NCBI GenBank assembly: GCA_025403435.1
Contig: JAJQZP010000249.1
Span: 186,001 to 250,000 of the forward strand
From: Artocarpus heterophyllus
Lineage: Eukaryota > Streptophyta > Magnoliopsida > Rosales > Moraceae
Direction: 5' to 3'
DNA length: 64,000 nucleotides
The stretch's first letter is position 1. Every line of letters begins with the position of its first letter. Both the position numbers and the translations under genes were made by a program. The notes under the pieces were generated by a model. That model saw only the letters and a list, made by a program, of their open reading frames with translations. It was not told the DNA's origin and ran no database searches. Positions 22,585 to 34,859 of this stretch are shown here, one piece after another.

Positions 22585-22601
22585 CCTGGGCTCTGATACC
22601 A
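22585..22601 (-). other. Primer binding site of element B
   Basis: On the minus strand TGGTATCAGAGCCCAGG starts two bases after the 5' LTR. TGGTATCAGAGC is the known complement of the initiator tRNA-Met 3' end used by plant copia elements. Confidence 0.93.
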
Positions 22602-22992
22602 ATTGTTGGAAACAAAGTGCGCAGCGGAATTTTTAAAAATTTTATCAGAGTATTTTCCAAAATACAAGTATGACATGTTATATGTATAAATTAAACAGAT
22701 CTTACTAACCTCAGTGTGCCGAAGAACCTCCGCGACCTGTGTAGAGAAGTAACGTTCCAGAAGAGCCTCAACCAACTGGTCTTCTTTGCTATTCTCTATC
22801 CACAACCGGAGTGAGTGTGGGCTCACACGTACAGCTCTTCCACCGGTGACTCTCCTTCCAACCAATAGAGAGAACCCAAAGCTAGTGTTCGTGATTTGTG
22901 AACAAAAGCTCTCAGGGAGTTTTCAGATGCTCACTAGAAGAGTATCACTCTTAATCTCTCAAATTGATCTGAGTAAATCATTAGACTCACTC

Positions 22993-23002
22993 CCTTTTTA
23001 TA
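22993..23002 (-). promoter_or_regulatory. TATA box of element B 5' LTR
   Basis: TATAAAAAGG on the minus strand, at the same place as TATAAATAG in the other family members. Confidence 0.75.
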
Positions 23003-23121
23003 CCTATTGGTCCTTGGGGTCAGTCCATATCAGATTAGGTCTCAAAAATCAAAACAGAATCAAGTTCGGATCAATATCTGATAAGATACGCGTGAAAAAC
23101 GCGTAATCTTAGCTGTCGCGG

Positions 23122-23197
23122 TCGGCATGCCGAACTGTGAGATAGGCAGGCCGAACTGGCCAGTTCGGCAGGCCGAACTTTCTGATCGGCAGGCCGA
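23122..23197. promoter_or_regulatory. Phased palindrome array in 5' LTR of element B
   Basis: Same four-unit array as in the 3' LTR, shifted by 7662 bp. This copy is upstream of the active promoter. Confidence 0.85.
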
Positions 23198-24634
23198 ACT
23201 GCCGAGAAAAAATCTCCGCGAATCTTTTATTTTCCACCCGAGATTCTAAAGGATAAAGTCTCAGTTTTGATTCAAATAGCCCAATAGAAAAGATATCTGA
23301 TCAAAACAAACTCTATCAAGATAATCTCTAAGAAAATAAATCAATTCAAATAATTCTACAAGTTTATCTTGTTCTAATTGTCCAAAATTAAAACAACCGA
23401 TAAACAGACAAGAATTATCCGAACGCCATAATTCAACAAGTTCATCTTGAACTAATTTCTTACAAAATTAATTCAACCGATAAACAGACATGAATTATTT
23501 GATTCTTATAAATTTTAAACCAATCTGATAAATCCGACATAAGTCACCAATTATTGGAAAAGCACGCCGTGTCGTTACAGGACTTTGTGAGCTAGCAAAG
23601 GGGACCAAAATGGACCTATAAAGTTCAAGCTCATGATAATTATGAAACCCAATATCCCAGATATACATTTCACAATTATCAACTCCAACGCTACTCCACT
23701 AAAAGCTTGGAGCTGCACTCTCGAACTTTATAGAATTACGAAGCTCATGTAGCTAAGTCTCCATGACATATCATAGTGTATCGCATCCCCATATGATCAT
23801 CCATAATCGGCTTAAGGACAAGTTCTGTCTTACCTTCCCGATTATTTTTATCTTACGTTCCATTGTCTCACCATTAGAAAACTTACCATCCAAAGATAGT
23901 ATACCATTCGGTTACACCTATGTATCCAAATGGTTGAGCGCTCCAGTTTTCCAATTACAGGACAACGCATATAAGAGGATATCATTACTCCTAAAGAGGA
24001 GCTATGGATTCCATATCTATGAATAACAAGTCTACGCTATCAAGAGTCATATCTCCAACGTACCGGCATGCATGCCACTATAGAGATGTGGGAGTCACCC
24101 ATTGGTACATCAAAAGACATAAGTCGAGACAACGGGCCCATTATTCATCTCAGGATTAAGATACAATACAAACGACTGTCTAAAGTGAATCGATTTGCCA
24201 AGACAGAATTATTAATCCAAATCAATTCACTTTATGTCCCGATCCAACACATCGTCACCTATGACAACGCGCCAATGTTTCTATTCACGGAGTCCAACTC
24301 CGATGGCCAAGACAAACCATCTCCCAAAAGGGATATAGACAACATAACAATCTTTACATGAATAAAGCGCCCAACTTTATTCCCTCGATTGCGGATCATA
24401 TATTTTAGACCATCACCTTAAGAGTCGTGTCTACCGCATAATCATCCCATCATATGCCCAACTCTTAAGGTTTAGACTGACAGTCTCAGACTACTGTTTG
24501 CTTATCATACATTCAACGAATATGAACGTAAAGAGGACAATATTTGGTATATATAAATGAATAAATTCTTTATTGATAAAAATGTCTCCAAAAACGTATT
24601 ACATTTTTACTCCTTAGAGCATACATGTCTAACA

Positions 24635-24639
24635 GTATG
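24635..24639. repeat. Target site duplication of element B (right)
   Basis: GTATG directly after the element end ...GTCTAACA, identical to 14937-14941. Confidence 0.95.
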
Positions 24640-25511
24640 CATGTTGATACATTGGAGGCATGACCCTTGATAGAATAGACTTTTTATTCATAGATATGGA
24701 ATTCATAGCTTCTCTTTAGTAGTAGTGATATTCTCTTATATGCATTATCCTGTAATTGAAAAACTGGAGCGTCAACCATTGGATACATAGGTGTAATCGA
24801 ATGGTATACTGTCTTTGGATGGTAAGTTTCTTGATAGTGAGATATTTAAACTTAAGATAAAAATAATTGGGAAGGTAAGACAGAACTTGTCCTTAAGTTG
24901 ATTATGGATAATCATATGGGGATACAATACACTATGATATGTCATGGAGACTTAGCTATACAGGCTTCGTAATTCTATGTAGTTCGAGAGTGCAGCTCCA
25001 AGCTTTCAATGGAGTAGCGATGGAGTTGATAATTATGAAATGTATATCTGGGATATTGGGTTTCGTAATTATCGAGAGTTTGAACTATATAGGTCCATTT
25101 GGTCCCCTTTGTTAGCTCACAACATCCTATAACGATACGGCGTGCTTTTCTAATAATTGGTGACTTATGTCAGATTTATCAGATAGGTTAAAATTTGAAA
25201 GAATCATATAATTCATGTCTGTTTATTGGTTAAATTAATTTTATGATAAAATTGATTCAAGATAAACTTGTTGAATTATTGGGATCAGATAATCCTTATC
25301 TGTTTATCAGTTGATTTAATTTTTGGATAAATTAGATCAAGATAAACTTGTAGAATTATTGGGAATTCATTTATTTTCCTAGAGATTATCTAGATAAAGT
25401 TGTTTTAATCAGATAACTTTTCTACTGGGTTATTTGAATTAAAACTAAGACTTTATCCTATAGAATCTCAAGTGAAAAATAAAAGATTCGCTAAGATTTT
25501 TATTCGACAGT

Positions 25512-25565
25512 TCGACATGCCGATCCTCATGTTCAGCCTGCCGATGGGCCAATTCGGCCTGCCGA
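25512..25565. promoter_or_regulatory. Phased palindrome array in 5' LTR of element A
   Basis: Palindrome-like 12-mers start at 25512 (TCGACATGCCGA), 25533 (TCAGCCTGCCGA) and 25554 (TCGGCCTGCCGA), exactly 21 bp apart. The last ends 118 bp before the TATA box. Confidence 0.8.
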
Positions 25566-25683
25566 TGAGCAAAGGATAAGATCACGCGTTTTTACAGGGA
25601 TTTTATCAGATATTGATCTGAATTTGATTCTAATTCAAATTTTGAGACCTAATCTAATAAGGACTGACCCTGGACCCAACCTC

Positions 25684-25692
25684 TATAAATAG
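25684..25692 (+). promoter_or_regulatory. TATA box of element A 5' LTR
   Basis: TATAAATAG in a context shared with the other plus-strand copies (ACCTCTATAAATAGGGAG). Transcription probably starts about 30 bp downstream. Confidence 0.75.
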
Positions 25693-26086
25693 GGAGTAAG
25701 TCTTAAGAATGACTTAAATCAATTGAGAGATTAAGAGTGATACTCTGCTTATGAGCATCTAAAAACTCCTTGAGAGCTCTTGTTTACAAATCTCGAGCAC
25801 TAGCTTTGGGTTCTCTCGATTGGTTGGACGGAGGGTCACCAAGTGGATGAGCTATACGTGTGAGCCCACACTCACTCCGATCGTGGATAGAGAATAACAA
25901 AGAAGACCAGTTGGTTGAGGCTCTTATGGAACGTTACTTCTCTTCACAGATTGCGGGAGTTCTTCAGCATTCTAAGGTTAGTAAGATCTGGTTAATTTAT
26001 GCATATAGCATGTCAAACTAGTGTTTTGGAAAATACTCTAATGTAAAATTTTTAAAATTCTACTGCATACCATTGTTTCCAACAAT

Positions 26087-26103
26087 TAGTGTTAGAGCCA
26101 GGT
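26087..26103 (+). other. Decayed primer binding site of element A
   Basis: TAGTGTTAGAGCCAGG sits where intact copies have TGGTATCAGAGCC, the complement of the initiator tRNA-Met 3' end. Several bases have changed. Confidence 0.65.
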
Positions 26104-27697
26104 TTTTACATAATTTTACGAGTTTGTGATCGTGCTATATGTATAAATTTTGTGATCTTAATCTCTCCTATGCTTGAATTTAATTTTATAGAGAGTTGGC
26201 ACTCTAGGTTTCTATATAATTTTATGTGGTCATGGATTATATGATGAATATTTATTAATTAGTTATGGTTGATTACATTGTTATTTAATTATTAAATAAT
26301 TAATTAATTAATGCTGGTTAGGGTTCCTTAGAGGTTAGAATGTGTACCTAGGTTTTTCATGTAATTAGATGGCGAACTATCATCTCCGTCTAGGAATTGT
26401 TATTTAATTTTAAATTTGTAAGAATTTTGTAATTAAATAATTATTCAGAGAAGACAAATCTAGAAGATTATGGCACTCCAAGGTATTTACTTAGTCTCTA
26501 ATTTTATGTTTTTGAATTGTTGAAAATAAAATTGATAAATTGCATTAAAAATTGAATTTTCTAGAATGGGAGATTTCTGCTCGATCGGCATGCCGAACCC
26601 ACCAGTTCGGTAAGTCGATGGTCATAGATCGTCAGGCCAGACGTGTGGTTCGGCAGGCCATCAGTGGAGTAGAAATCATAGGCTCTAGCGGCAGGCCGAT
26701 CTTTCAAGAGTCGGCAGGCCGATGGAGCATGACTGATAGGCCAATGGAGCTAGAAATTTTTCCAAAAAAGGTGCAGTTTTCAATGTAGTTTTAATTTTGT
26801 TTTTGAGATAATTTTGAGAAACATTAAGTTTGGATATGACCGGAAATATGAAGTATTCAATTCATACAGGATTGAAGACTTGAAGATGGGCATTACATGA
26901 AGAAGGATACAGCTTAAGGATTCAAGGATGAAGAATCGATCATATGTCTCGATTATTCTCTTGTAATCTTAGTTTTCCATTCTCTAGGGTGGAGCCATAA
27001 TATTACGGTTATTATTATATTGCTTGTAGCTTTGCTTGACTGTATTATAATATGATTTGCTATGTATATTGATAACATGTCATATAAAATAGTGAGTGCC
27101 GCTCATATTAAAATTGTTCATGCATATTCTTAAAATAAAACCTTGATTTCAAAAGATTGAGTGGAGAAGGTTTTCAAAGAAAGAACCTAAGGCCTCCATC
27201 GTTGGTCTATAGGCAGAACATGGTAGTCCTGATCCCTAGGAAGGGATTTCTATCATGTACCAGATTGGATCTTTAAGAGGATAAGGTATTTTAGCATGAT
27301 TTACGGTTGTACACCCCTAGGTGGTGATTGTAAATCATGGATAAAATATTGAAACGATGGTTATACACTTACGTTAATTTTATTATTAACCTCCCCTAAG
27401 AGCTCTGTTAATAGAATTAATGGCCGAAGAAACAATTATTAATATATGCTGGATCATATAGGTCCTTGATGGCATATATTAATCAGGAGGGGACTTGTGT
27501 TTCTGATTGAATTTGGCAGGACTCCCCTAGGAGCTTGTTGAATTCTGAGTTAGGAATTATCATGGTAAGGTTGTGATATTTTCAAGGCTTTGACACATAA
27601 ACACATTTGTATGTTTTTATATGATTATGTTATCTTACTAAATTGTTATTATATTTTTGCTTATGTTTAGTATATGATTCTTTACTGTAGATTAAAA
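26104..27697 (+). other. Leader of element A with putative intron and palindrome array
   Basis: A non-coding leader of about 1.6 kb. A donor-like CAAG|GTATTT at 26483 and an acceptor-like TTTACTGTAG ending at 27690 match the positions in the other copies. Palindrome-like units start at 26584, 26606, 26628, 26650, 26688, 26711 and 26734. The open frame 26552-26788 is an accident of this GC-rich array. Confidence 0.6.
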
Positions 27698-30600
27698 ATG
27701 TCTAAAAATGCTTTATCATCGATACTTGACAAAAACCTATTAACTGGGGAGAATTATAATCATTGGAAACAGAACCTGGATATTGTCCTCTCCTTTGAAA
27801 AATTGAAATATGTACTGACAATCCCTTGTCCTCTCAAGCATACGAGAGACTCAACTAATGAGCAATTCCAAGCGTATGATCACTAGAAAGATGCTAATAA
27901 TCAGGCTCGCTGCTATGTTAAGGCAAGCATGAATAACGTCCTGCGGGCTCAACATTAGAATTATGAGACTGCAAAGCAGATCTTGGATAATCTTGAGCAT
28001 ATGTTTGGAGGCCAGGCCATAACAAAGCGGCAAGGGTCACTTCGAAAACTCTTAATCTGTAAGCAGAGACCGGGGACATCTGTAAAGGAGCACATGATGT
28101 TGGTCATGGGTTACCTCGCTAAGGCATAAACCAATGGAGCCGACATCGACGCTGAAACTCAGATGACTATGGTCTTTGAGACTCTGTGAAAGGAATTTAT
28201 TCCATTTAGAGCTACTTTTAATTTAAGCAATAAACAGAATATGACCTTGACAGAATTATCGAAACAATTATAGGACTTCGAACTGCTGATCAAGGAGTCT
28301 CCTACAGGTGGTGAGGCCAACATGGTAGCTGCTTCTGGTTCCAATCTTAACTCTGGGAATGGAAAGAAGCAACGGGCCAAGAATGGGAAATCTTCTATTC
28401 TTGGTAGCACCAAGAGTAAGAAGAAGAAGAAGAAGAACCCAAAGAAGCTTAAGTGCTTCTTCTGTGGAAAGGTCGGGCACATAAAGAAGCATTGCAAGGA
28501 CTTCTTTTCTAAAGGAGGTAGGTGTGATCTTCTGTATTTAGAAACTTATTTGGTTGAGGAATCTAGTGACATTGGGTCATAGATTCCGGTGCAACTAATC
28601 ATGTTTGTGTTTCTCTGCAGGGGTTCAAAGAAATGAGAAGTCTGCTGCATGAAGACTTCATGCTTCGGATGGGCAATGGATCCTTGATCTCAGCAGAAGC
28701 AATGGGAGACGTCCATCTTTATTTTGATAATTATAGGAATTTATTTTTGCAAGATTGTTTTTATGTTCCTAAATTTAAAAGGAATTTAATTTCTGTAGCT
28801 TGTTTATTTAAAGACTCCTATTTGGTTTCTTTTAATGATAAAGTGGTGATTCATAAAAACAAATCTTTTATCTGTTCTGGATGTATGCAAAATAATCTAT
28901 ATTTTATCAAACCTAAGATGGACTTATTGCTTAATGCTGAGATCAATGATAATAACTCTAAAAGACTTAACACTTCTCACTCTAATAAAACTTATCTTTG
29001 GCATTTGCGCCTTGGTCATATTAACCTGAATAGGATTCAAAGATTGGTAAGGGATGGACCTTTAAGTCACTTAAAGGTGAAATCTATACCTCAATGTGAA
29101 TCTTGTTTGGAGGGTAAAATGACCAGAAGGCCATTCGGGTCTAAGGGCAATATGGTCGAAGTGGTTCTAGAACTCGTGCATAGTGATGTTATGGACCGAT
29201 GAACATTCAGGCACGAGGAGGGTATGAGTACTTCGTCACTTTTGTTGACAATTACTCAAGATATGGGTATGTGTACCTGATGCACCACAAAAGCAAAACT
29301 TTTGACAAGTTCAGGGAGTTTCAGGCTGAAGTGGAAAAGCAATTAGGTAAACCCAAAAAGGCACTTCGATCCGATTGAGGTGGGGAATACCTTTCTGATG
29401 AGTTCTTGGGATACTTATTAGAGAATGGTATTTATCCCATTTGACCGTGCCGAGCACTTCGCAGCAGAATCGCATAGCGGAGAGAAAAAATATGTCTTTT
29501 TTGGACATTATTAGGTCCATGATGAGTTATTCATCATTGTCCTTATCCTTTTGGGGATTTGCACTACAAACTGCATGTTATCTTTTGAACAATGTGCCTT
29601 CAAAATTGATCCCTAAAACTCCTCACGAGTTGTGGACGGGTAGGAAGACATCCTTAAACCATATTCGCATATGGGGATGTTCGACTCATGTCCTGTTTAA
29701 GGATTCAAATAAGATGGAAGCACATTCAGAAGTTTGCAAGTTTGTAGGATATCCAAAAGGGACTAAAGGGGCTTATTTTTATAACCTAAAGGAAAATAAA
29801 GTTGTAGTTTCAACTAATGCAACTTTCCTTGAGGAGAGTTACATGGATGACTTTAAACCTCGAAGCAAAGTGGTACTTGAGGAGTTAAGGAGTGATCCGA
29901 TCACTCTGGAGGTTTCGAATGAAACTATTCTGATCAATGTAGAAAAACCAAACAAACCTAAACAACAACCTGAGGGGCTTCGGCGTAGTGGGAGGATCGG
30001 GCGTCAACCTGAATGGTATATGTTCAATGGGGAGGTCTTCTTGTCTGAACCGGATGAACATGACAGGGATCCTTATACTTACGTAAAGGCTATGGAGGAT
30101 GTTGATTCAAAACTCTAGACAGAGGCCATGAAATAGAGATGAAGTCTACGGAGACTAATCAGGTCTAGGAGCTTATGGATCTTCCCGAAAGGGTAAAACC
30201 CATAGGGTGTAAGTGGATCTAGAAGAGGAAAAGAGGAGGGGATGGAAAGGTTGAAACCTTTAAGGCTAGACTGGTAGCTATGGGTTATACGCAAAAGGAA
30301 GGAATCGATTATGAGGAAACCTTTTCACCTGTAGCCATGCTTAAGTCTATCTAGATTCTCTTGCCCATAGTTGCCGCTTTCGATTACAAGATTTGGCAGA
30401 TGGATATCAAGACTGCTTTTCTGAATGGCTGTCTAGATGAGTCTTTTTATATGGAACAACTAGACGGGTTCAAGGTCACGGGTCAAGGGTAAGGTTTGTA
30501 AGCTACTGAAGTCAATTTATGGACTTAAGCAGGCTTCCCGTTCTTGAAACATAAGATTTGATAAAGTGATCAAGACTTATGGGTTCTCACAAAATGTGGA

Positions 30601-31240
30601 TGAGCCATGTGTTTATAAAGACATTAAAGATGGGAAGGTGGTTTTTCTACTACTCTATGTAGATGACATTCTGCTAATTGGCAATGATGTTGGGGCATTG
30701 TCGTTGGTCAAATTATGGTTGACCATGCAGTTTGACATGAAGGACTTGAGTGAGGCTAATTTTGTTCTCAGTATCTAGATCTTTCGGGATAGGAAAAACA
30801 AAATGATACATTTATCACAGGCCGGCTACATAAATAAAATTCTCAGAATGTTTGCAATGCAGGATTCCAAGAAAGGGGGACAACCATCTAGGCCTGGAAT
30901 TACTCTTTCTAAGAAAGACTCTCCAAAGTCTTATGAAGAAAGAGAATACATGAAGAAGGTGCCCTATGCTTCGGCAGTGGGTAGTCTCATGTATGCCATG
31001 CTTTGCACACGACCAGATATTAGTTATGCGGTCGGGATTGTAAGTCGATTCCAGCGGATCCAGGACCAAACCACTGGGTTGCAGTTAAGCATATTTTCAA
31101 GTACCTGAGAAGGAATCGAGGGTATATGCTTGAATATTCGGGTGAGGACTTGACTCCTCTAGGATATACAGACTCAGATTTTAAATCCTGTCTGGATTCT
31201 AGGAAATCGACTTTGGGTTTTGTGTTTACTCTAGGCGCTG
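27698..31240 (+). pseudogene. Element A gag-pol, dead and truncated
   Basis: Starts at ATG 27698 ([20 protein letters not shown]), the same start as element B. The zinc knuckle [14 protein letters not shown] is readable near 28450-28490, the protease DSGATNHVC near 28575-28605, and the integrase zinc region ([24 protein letters not shown]) near 29000-29120. The integrase core, the RT YVDD (near 30658-30670) and the start of RNase H follow. In-frame stops (for example 27884, 27958, 28250) and frameshifts near 28570, 29200 and 30110 kill it. RNase H is cut at FVFTLG near 31235, where the sequence jumps into LTR interior. It is more decayed than element B. Confidence 0.9.
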
Positions 31241-32807
31241 ATTCACTTTAGACAATCATTTGTATTGTATCTTAATCTTGACATGAATAGTAAGCCTGTT
31301 GTCTTGACTTGTGTCTTTTGATATACCAAAGGGTGAGACCCATATCTTAATAGTGGTATGCATGTCGGTACGTTAGAGGCATGACCCTTGATAATGTAGA
31401 CTTGTTATTCATAGATATGGAATCCATAGCTCCTCTTTAAGAGTAGTGATATTCTCTTATATGCGTTATCCTGTAATTGAAAAACTGGAGCGTTCGACCA
31501 TTTGGATACATAGGTGTAACCGAATGGTATACTGTCTTTGGATGCTAAGTTTTCCGATGGTGAGATAATGGAACGTAAGATAAAGATAATTGAGAAGGTA
31601 AGACAGAACTTGTCCTTAAGCCGATTATGGATAATCATATGGGGATACGATACACTATGATATGTCATGGAGACTTAGCTATACGGGCTTTGTAATTCTA
31701 TGTAGTTCGTGAGTGTAGCTCCAAGCTTTTAGTGGAGTAGCATTGGAGTTGATAATTATGAAATGTATATCTAGGATATTGGGTTTCATAATTATTGAGA
31801 GCTTGAACTATATAGGTCCATTTGGTCCCCTTTGCTAGCTCACAACATCCTGTAACGATACGGCGTGCTTTTCCAATAATTGGTGACTTATGTCAAATTT
31901 ATCAGATTGGTTATAATTTGAAAGAATCATATAATTTATATCTGTTTATCGCTTGAATTAATTTTGTGATAAAATTGATTCAAGATAAACTTGTTGAATT
32001 ATTAGGATCGAATAATTCTTATCTTTTTATTGGTTGATTTAATTTTTGGATAAATTAGATCAAGATAAACTTGAAAAATTATTGGGAATTCATTTATTTT
32101 CCTAGAGATTATCTAGATAAAGTTGTTTTAATCAGATAACTTTTCTATTGGGTTATTTGAATTAAAACTAAGACTTTATCCTATAGAATATCGGGTGGAA
32201 AATAAAAGATTTGTTAAGATTTTTATTCAGCAGTTCGGCATGCCGATCCTCATGTTTGGCCTATCGATGGGCCAGTTCGGCCTGCCAATAAGCGAAGGAC
32301 AAGATCACGCATTTTCATGTGGATTTTATGAAATATTGATCCAAATTTGATTCTGATTCTAATTCTAAGACCTAATCTAATAAGGACTGACCCTGGACCC
32401 AACCTCTATAAATAGGGAGTAAGTATTAGGAATTACTTAGATCAATTAAAAGATTAAGAGTGATACTCTGCTTGTGAGCATCTGAAAACTCCCTGAGAGC
32501 TCTTGTTCACAAATCACAAACACTAGCTTTGGGTTCTCTTGATTGGTTGGAATGAGAGTCACCTAGTGGAAGAGCTGTACATGTGAGCCCACACTTACTC
32601 CAATCGTGGATAGAGAATAGCAAAGAAGACCAGTTGGTTGAGGCTCTTCTAGAACGTTACTTCTTTTCACAGATTACGGGAGTTCTTTAGCATTCCAAGG
32701 TTAGTAAGATCTGGTTAATTTATGCATATAGCATGTCAAACTTGTGTTTTAGAAAATACTTTGATGTAAAATTTTTAAAATTCTACTGTGTACCATTGTT
32801 TCCAACA
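31240..32807 (+). repeat. 3' LTR of element A, 5'-truncated
   Basis: Begins inside the LTR (GATTCACTTTAGACAATC, about 440 bp from the normal LTR start) and runs to TTTCCAACA. Palindromes lie at 32235, 32256 and 32277, and a TATA box TATAAATAG at 32407-32415. The end of pol, the polypurine tract and the LTR start are missing. Confidence 0.88.
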
Positions 32808-33198
32808 TGGTGGCCTCAATCGTCTGGTGGAGTGGAGTGATACACTGTAGGTAACTGTAATAGTGGGACATGCGTCAGTTCATAATTAGCTAAAAGAATC
32901 ACACTTTCCCCATGTTTCAGCTTATGGTTGCACGTGCTAATTACTATCAGTTTATGCTAAAAACCGTCAGTTCGTAATGATCGATTGAATACTTGGAAAA
33001 CGGACTTGAATGTAATCCACATATATTTACTACCAACTGTTGGAATCAATTGATCCAATCGAAGACTCGATTCGACTTCTACTTCTCATGTTGAATAGTT
33101 GAGTCGCTTCGCTCTATTTGACTTATTTTTCTTGTAATATTGGGTAGTCATTTTAGGCCTTGTAGACATTTTGGGCCTATCTAAATTGTACTATAACA
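32808..33198 (-). repeat. 5' LTR of element C, part 2
   Basis: Resumes at TGGTGGCCTC and matches 4149-4546 of the 3' LTR, including the run around 33052-33070 (CAATCGAAGACTCGATTCGA). It ends ...TATAACA before the CTAAT duplication. Confidence 0.85.
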
Positions 33199-33203
33199 CT
33201 AAT
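33199..33203. repeat. Target site duplication of element C (right)
   Basis: CTAAT directly after the LTR end ...TATAACA, matching 3762-3766. The match across 29.4 kb supports the nested reading. Confidence 0.8.
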
Positions 33204-34859
33204 CCACCTGAAAAAACCTATTATGCATATCCTCATCAATATTATGAATTAAAAAATGTAATTTGATAACAAATTTATGAAAAAGTTTATGAATTTCTAT
33301 TATATTTTATTAATGAACTTAAGCTTACTTTATACATAGTACATGCAATATGTTATGTACTATAATTGTTCGTTATTGAAGCTATGAATAACACTATGTT
33401 GTATACACTAATTGTTATTGTGAGAGTTTAATTCATATGCGTGGTTTGTGGGAAAAGAAATTTAAAAAGAAAAAAGGAAAAGCTGAAGAGAGAAAGGGCA
33501 CAATATACAGCTTACATGACAATATCAACCTTTTTTTCCCCTTTTTACTAAAAGGGACCTTATTGAAAAGTTAAAAACAAAAGAAACAAAGATACACAGA
33601 AAGAAAAGGGATAAATGGATAAGCTGGGTGTGAAAAAAGTGATATTTATCTTTTTATACTCTTTGTTTTAGATTAGTTTAAAAATTATATCTTCGATTTT
33701 TGATCTCATTGAATATATATCTTTAGATTTGATTAATACACAAATCTATATCTTAACTTAGTCCATATTTGATTTTGACCTTTAAAATTACCAAACTATC
33801 ATTAAATAAAAGAGAAAAAATAAAACTTTCAAAAAATAGGAAGAAAGCAAAAGGCCATAAAATACTCATTTTTAAGGTATTTTATACTTTTTTAAATCAA
33901 AAACCTTAGTACAAGTATTTTTAAGTTTTGACAATTCTCTTATTTTTCAATTTAAGAGTATTTTAAGCAATTTTTTAGGTCAAAACAAAAAGTTGATGAG
34001 GAAAATGTATGAATTTGTCTATTAAAATTAATATGAGGGTATACAGTCGATAAGATTAAAAACCAAAGATATAATGTTTGAATAAACTTAAAATAAAAGG
34101 TATAAAAAGGTAAATAACTTGTGAAGAACAAATGATTGAGTCATGTGGTTAAAATGGAACCATTAGATTTGAATTAACTAAAACGTGAGTAACTCTAAAC
34201 ATTAGATTGATTCAAATGATGGTTGAAGTGCAAAAACTATTCCAATTTTTCTATTAGTTATAGCTTATGGGTATAGATAAATGAGTGGTAAAATAGTCCA
34301 TTATATTTTTACTTTAGTAGCTTTGCCTGAAAAAGTATAGCCACCTTAATGCCTTTTCTTTTTTTCTTTTTTTTTAGAGTATCAATATGTATGTCCCTAA
34401 AACTTTGAAGAGTTTTTTTGAGTACTATGAATTAGAAGGATGAGATTTGTACCCGTTAATACTCGCCCCTAATAGAGCATATATAAAAGGCTCGTTAACT
34501 GAGGCAGGGCTTGCATGGAGGGGCTTATAATATTCCTCGAGTCTAGACAAGACAGGAAATGTTGGCTTTCTAATCAAACGATTTTAGAGAAAATATGTGA
34601 AAATGTGGTATAAGTGTAGAATGTATATAACAAAAATTTTCATAAATTTTTATAAAATAACACTATAGAGTATATTAATTTTGATGCTTAATATATATAC
34701 ACACACAGTATGATTATGCTTAAGTGGTTGAAGCGAGAAAGTTGAAAATGTTCTATCGGGAAAATCATTTTTTATATCAAACCATAGTCTTTCTCATCTA
34801 ATCCTTAGTACCAAACAGACAAATACATGGGCATTGGAGAGAATTGGATTTCTAGGAGA
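33204..34859. other. AT-rich intergenic spacer
   Basis: Nothing coding or repetitive was recognised apart from A/T runs. It separates the two nests and may be old host DNA. Confidence 0.5.

Larger units (their letters stand above)
14942..24634 (-). mobile_element. Element B: intact young Ty1/copia retrotransposon
   Basis: A complete 9693-bp minus-strand element inserted in the 5' LTR of element A with a perfect 5-bp target duplication GTATG (14937-14941 and 24635-24639). Both LTRs are 2031 bp and in constant register (offset 7662); one difference was seen by eye (T15438, C23100). It has an initiator-tRNA-Met primer site, a leader of about 1.66 kb, one open gag-pol frame of 1317 codons and a polypurine tract. 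All parts needed for autonomous movement seem present. The lineage is probably within the Tork/Angela-like group of copia, judged from motif style and long LTRs; this is tentative. Confidence 0.95.
22604..24634 (-). repeat. 5' LTR of element B
   Basis: Same 2031 bp as 14942-16972. It lies next to the primer site, so it is the promoter copy. The TATA box (TATAAAAAGG on the minus strand) is at 22993-23002 and the palindrome array at about 23122-23197. Confidence 0.95.
24640..26084 (+). repeat. 5' LTR of element A, part 2
   Basis: Continues the LTR after element B (24635-24639 is the second GTATG copy) and ends TTTCCAACA. With part 1 it totals about 2010 bp, close to the 2031 bp of element B. 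It holds the TATA box at 25684-25692 and three 12-bp palindromes at 25512, 25533 and 25554. Confidence 0.9.
14377..32807 (+). mobile_element. Element A: Ty1/copia retrotransposon, inserted in element C
   Basis: A plus-strand copia element that begins TGTTAGACATG and ends TTTCCAACA. Its own parts are 14377-14941 and 24640-32807; the gap is element B plus one copy of its target duplication. The left flank TGG(TG) and right flank TGGTG suggest a 5-bp duplication with ambiguous bases at the left tip. It has a 5' LTR, a decayed primer site, a leader, a dead gag-pol and a 3' LTR that lost its first part. The pol end and polypurine tract are deleted. Confidence 0.88.
3767..33198 (-). mobile_element. 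Element C: Tat-like Ty3/gypsy retrotransposon, interrupted
   Basis: A full-length but degenerate gypsy element on the minus strand. The 5-bp target duplication CTAAT is present at 3762-3766 and 33199-33203. LTR tips read TGTAGATGTTGG at the left and end AACA at the right. Its own sequence is 3767-14376 plus 32808-33198, about 11 kb; the rest is the nested pair A and B. Element order is 5' LTR, primer site, gag, pol (protease, RT, RNase H, second RNase H, integrase), a long 3' region with an antisense gene and tandem repeats, polypurine tract, 3' LTR. Two RNase H regions and an antisense extra ORF are known traits of the plant Tat lineage (for example Grande in maize). All frames carry stops. 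Confidence 0.88.
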
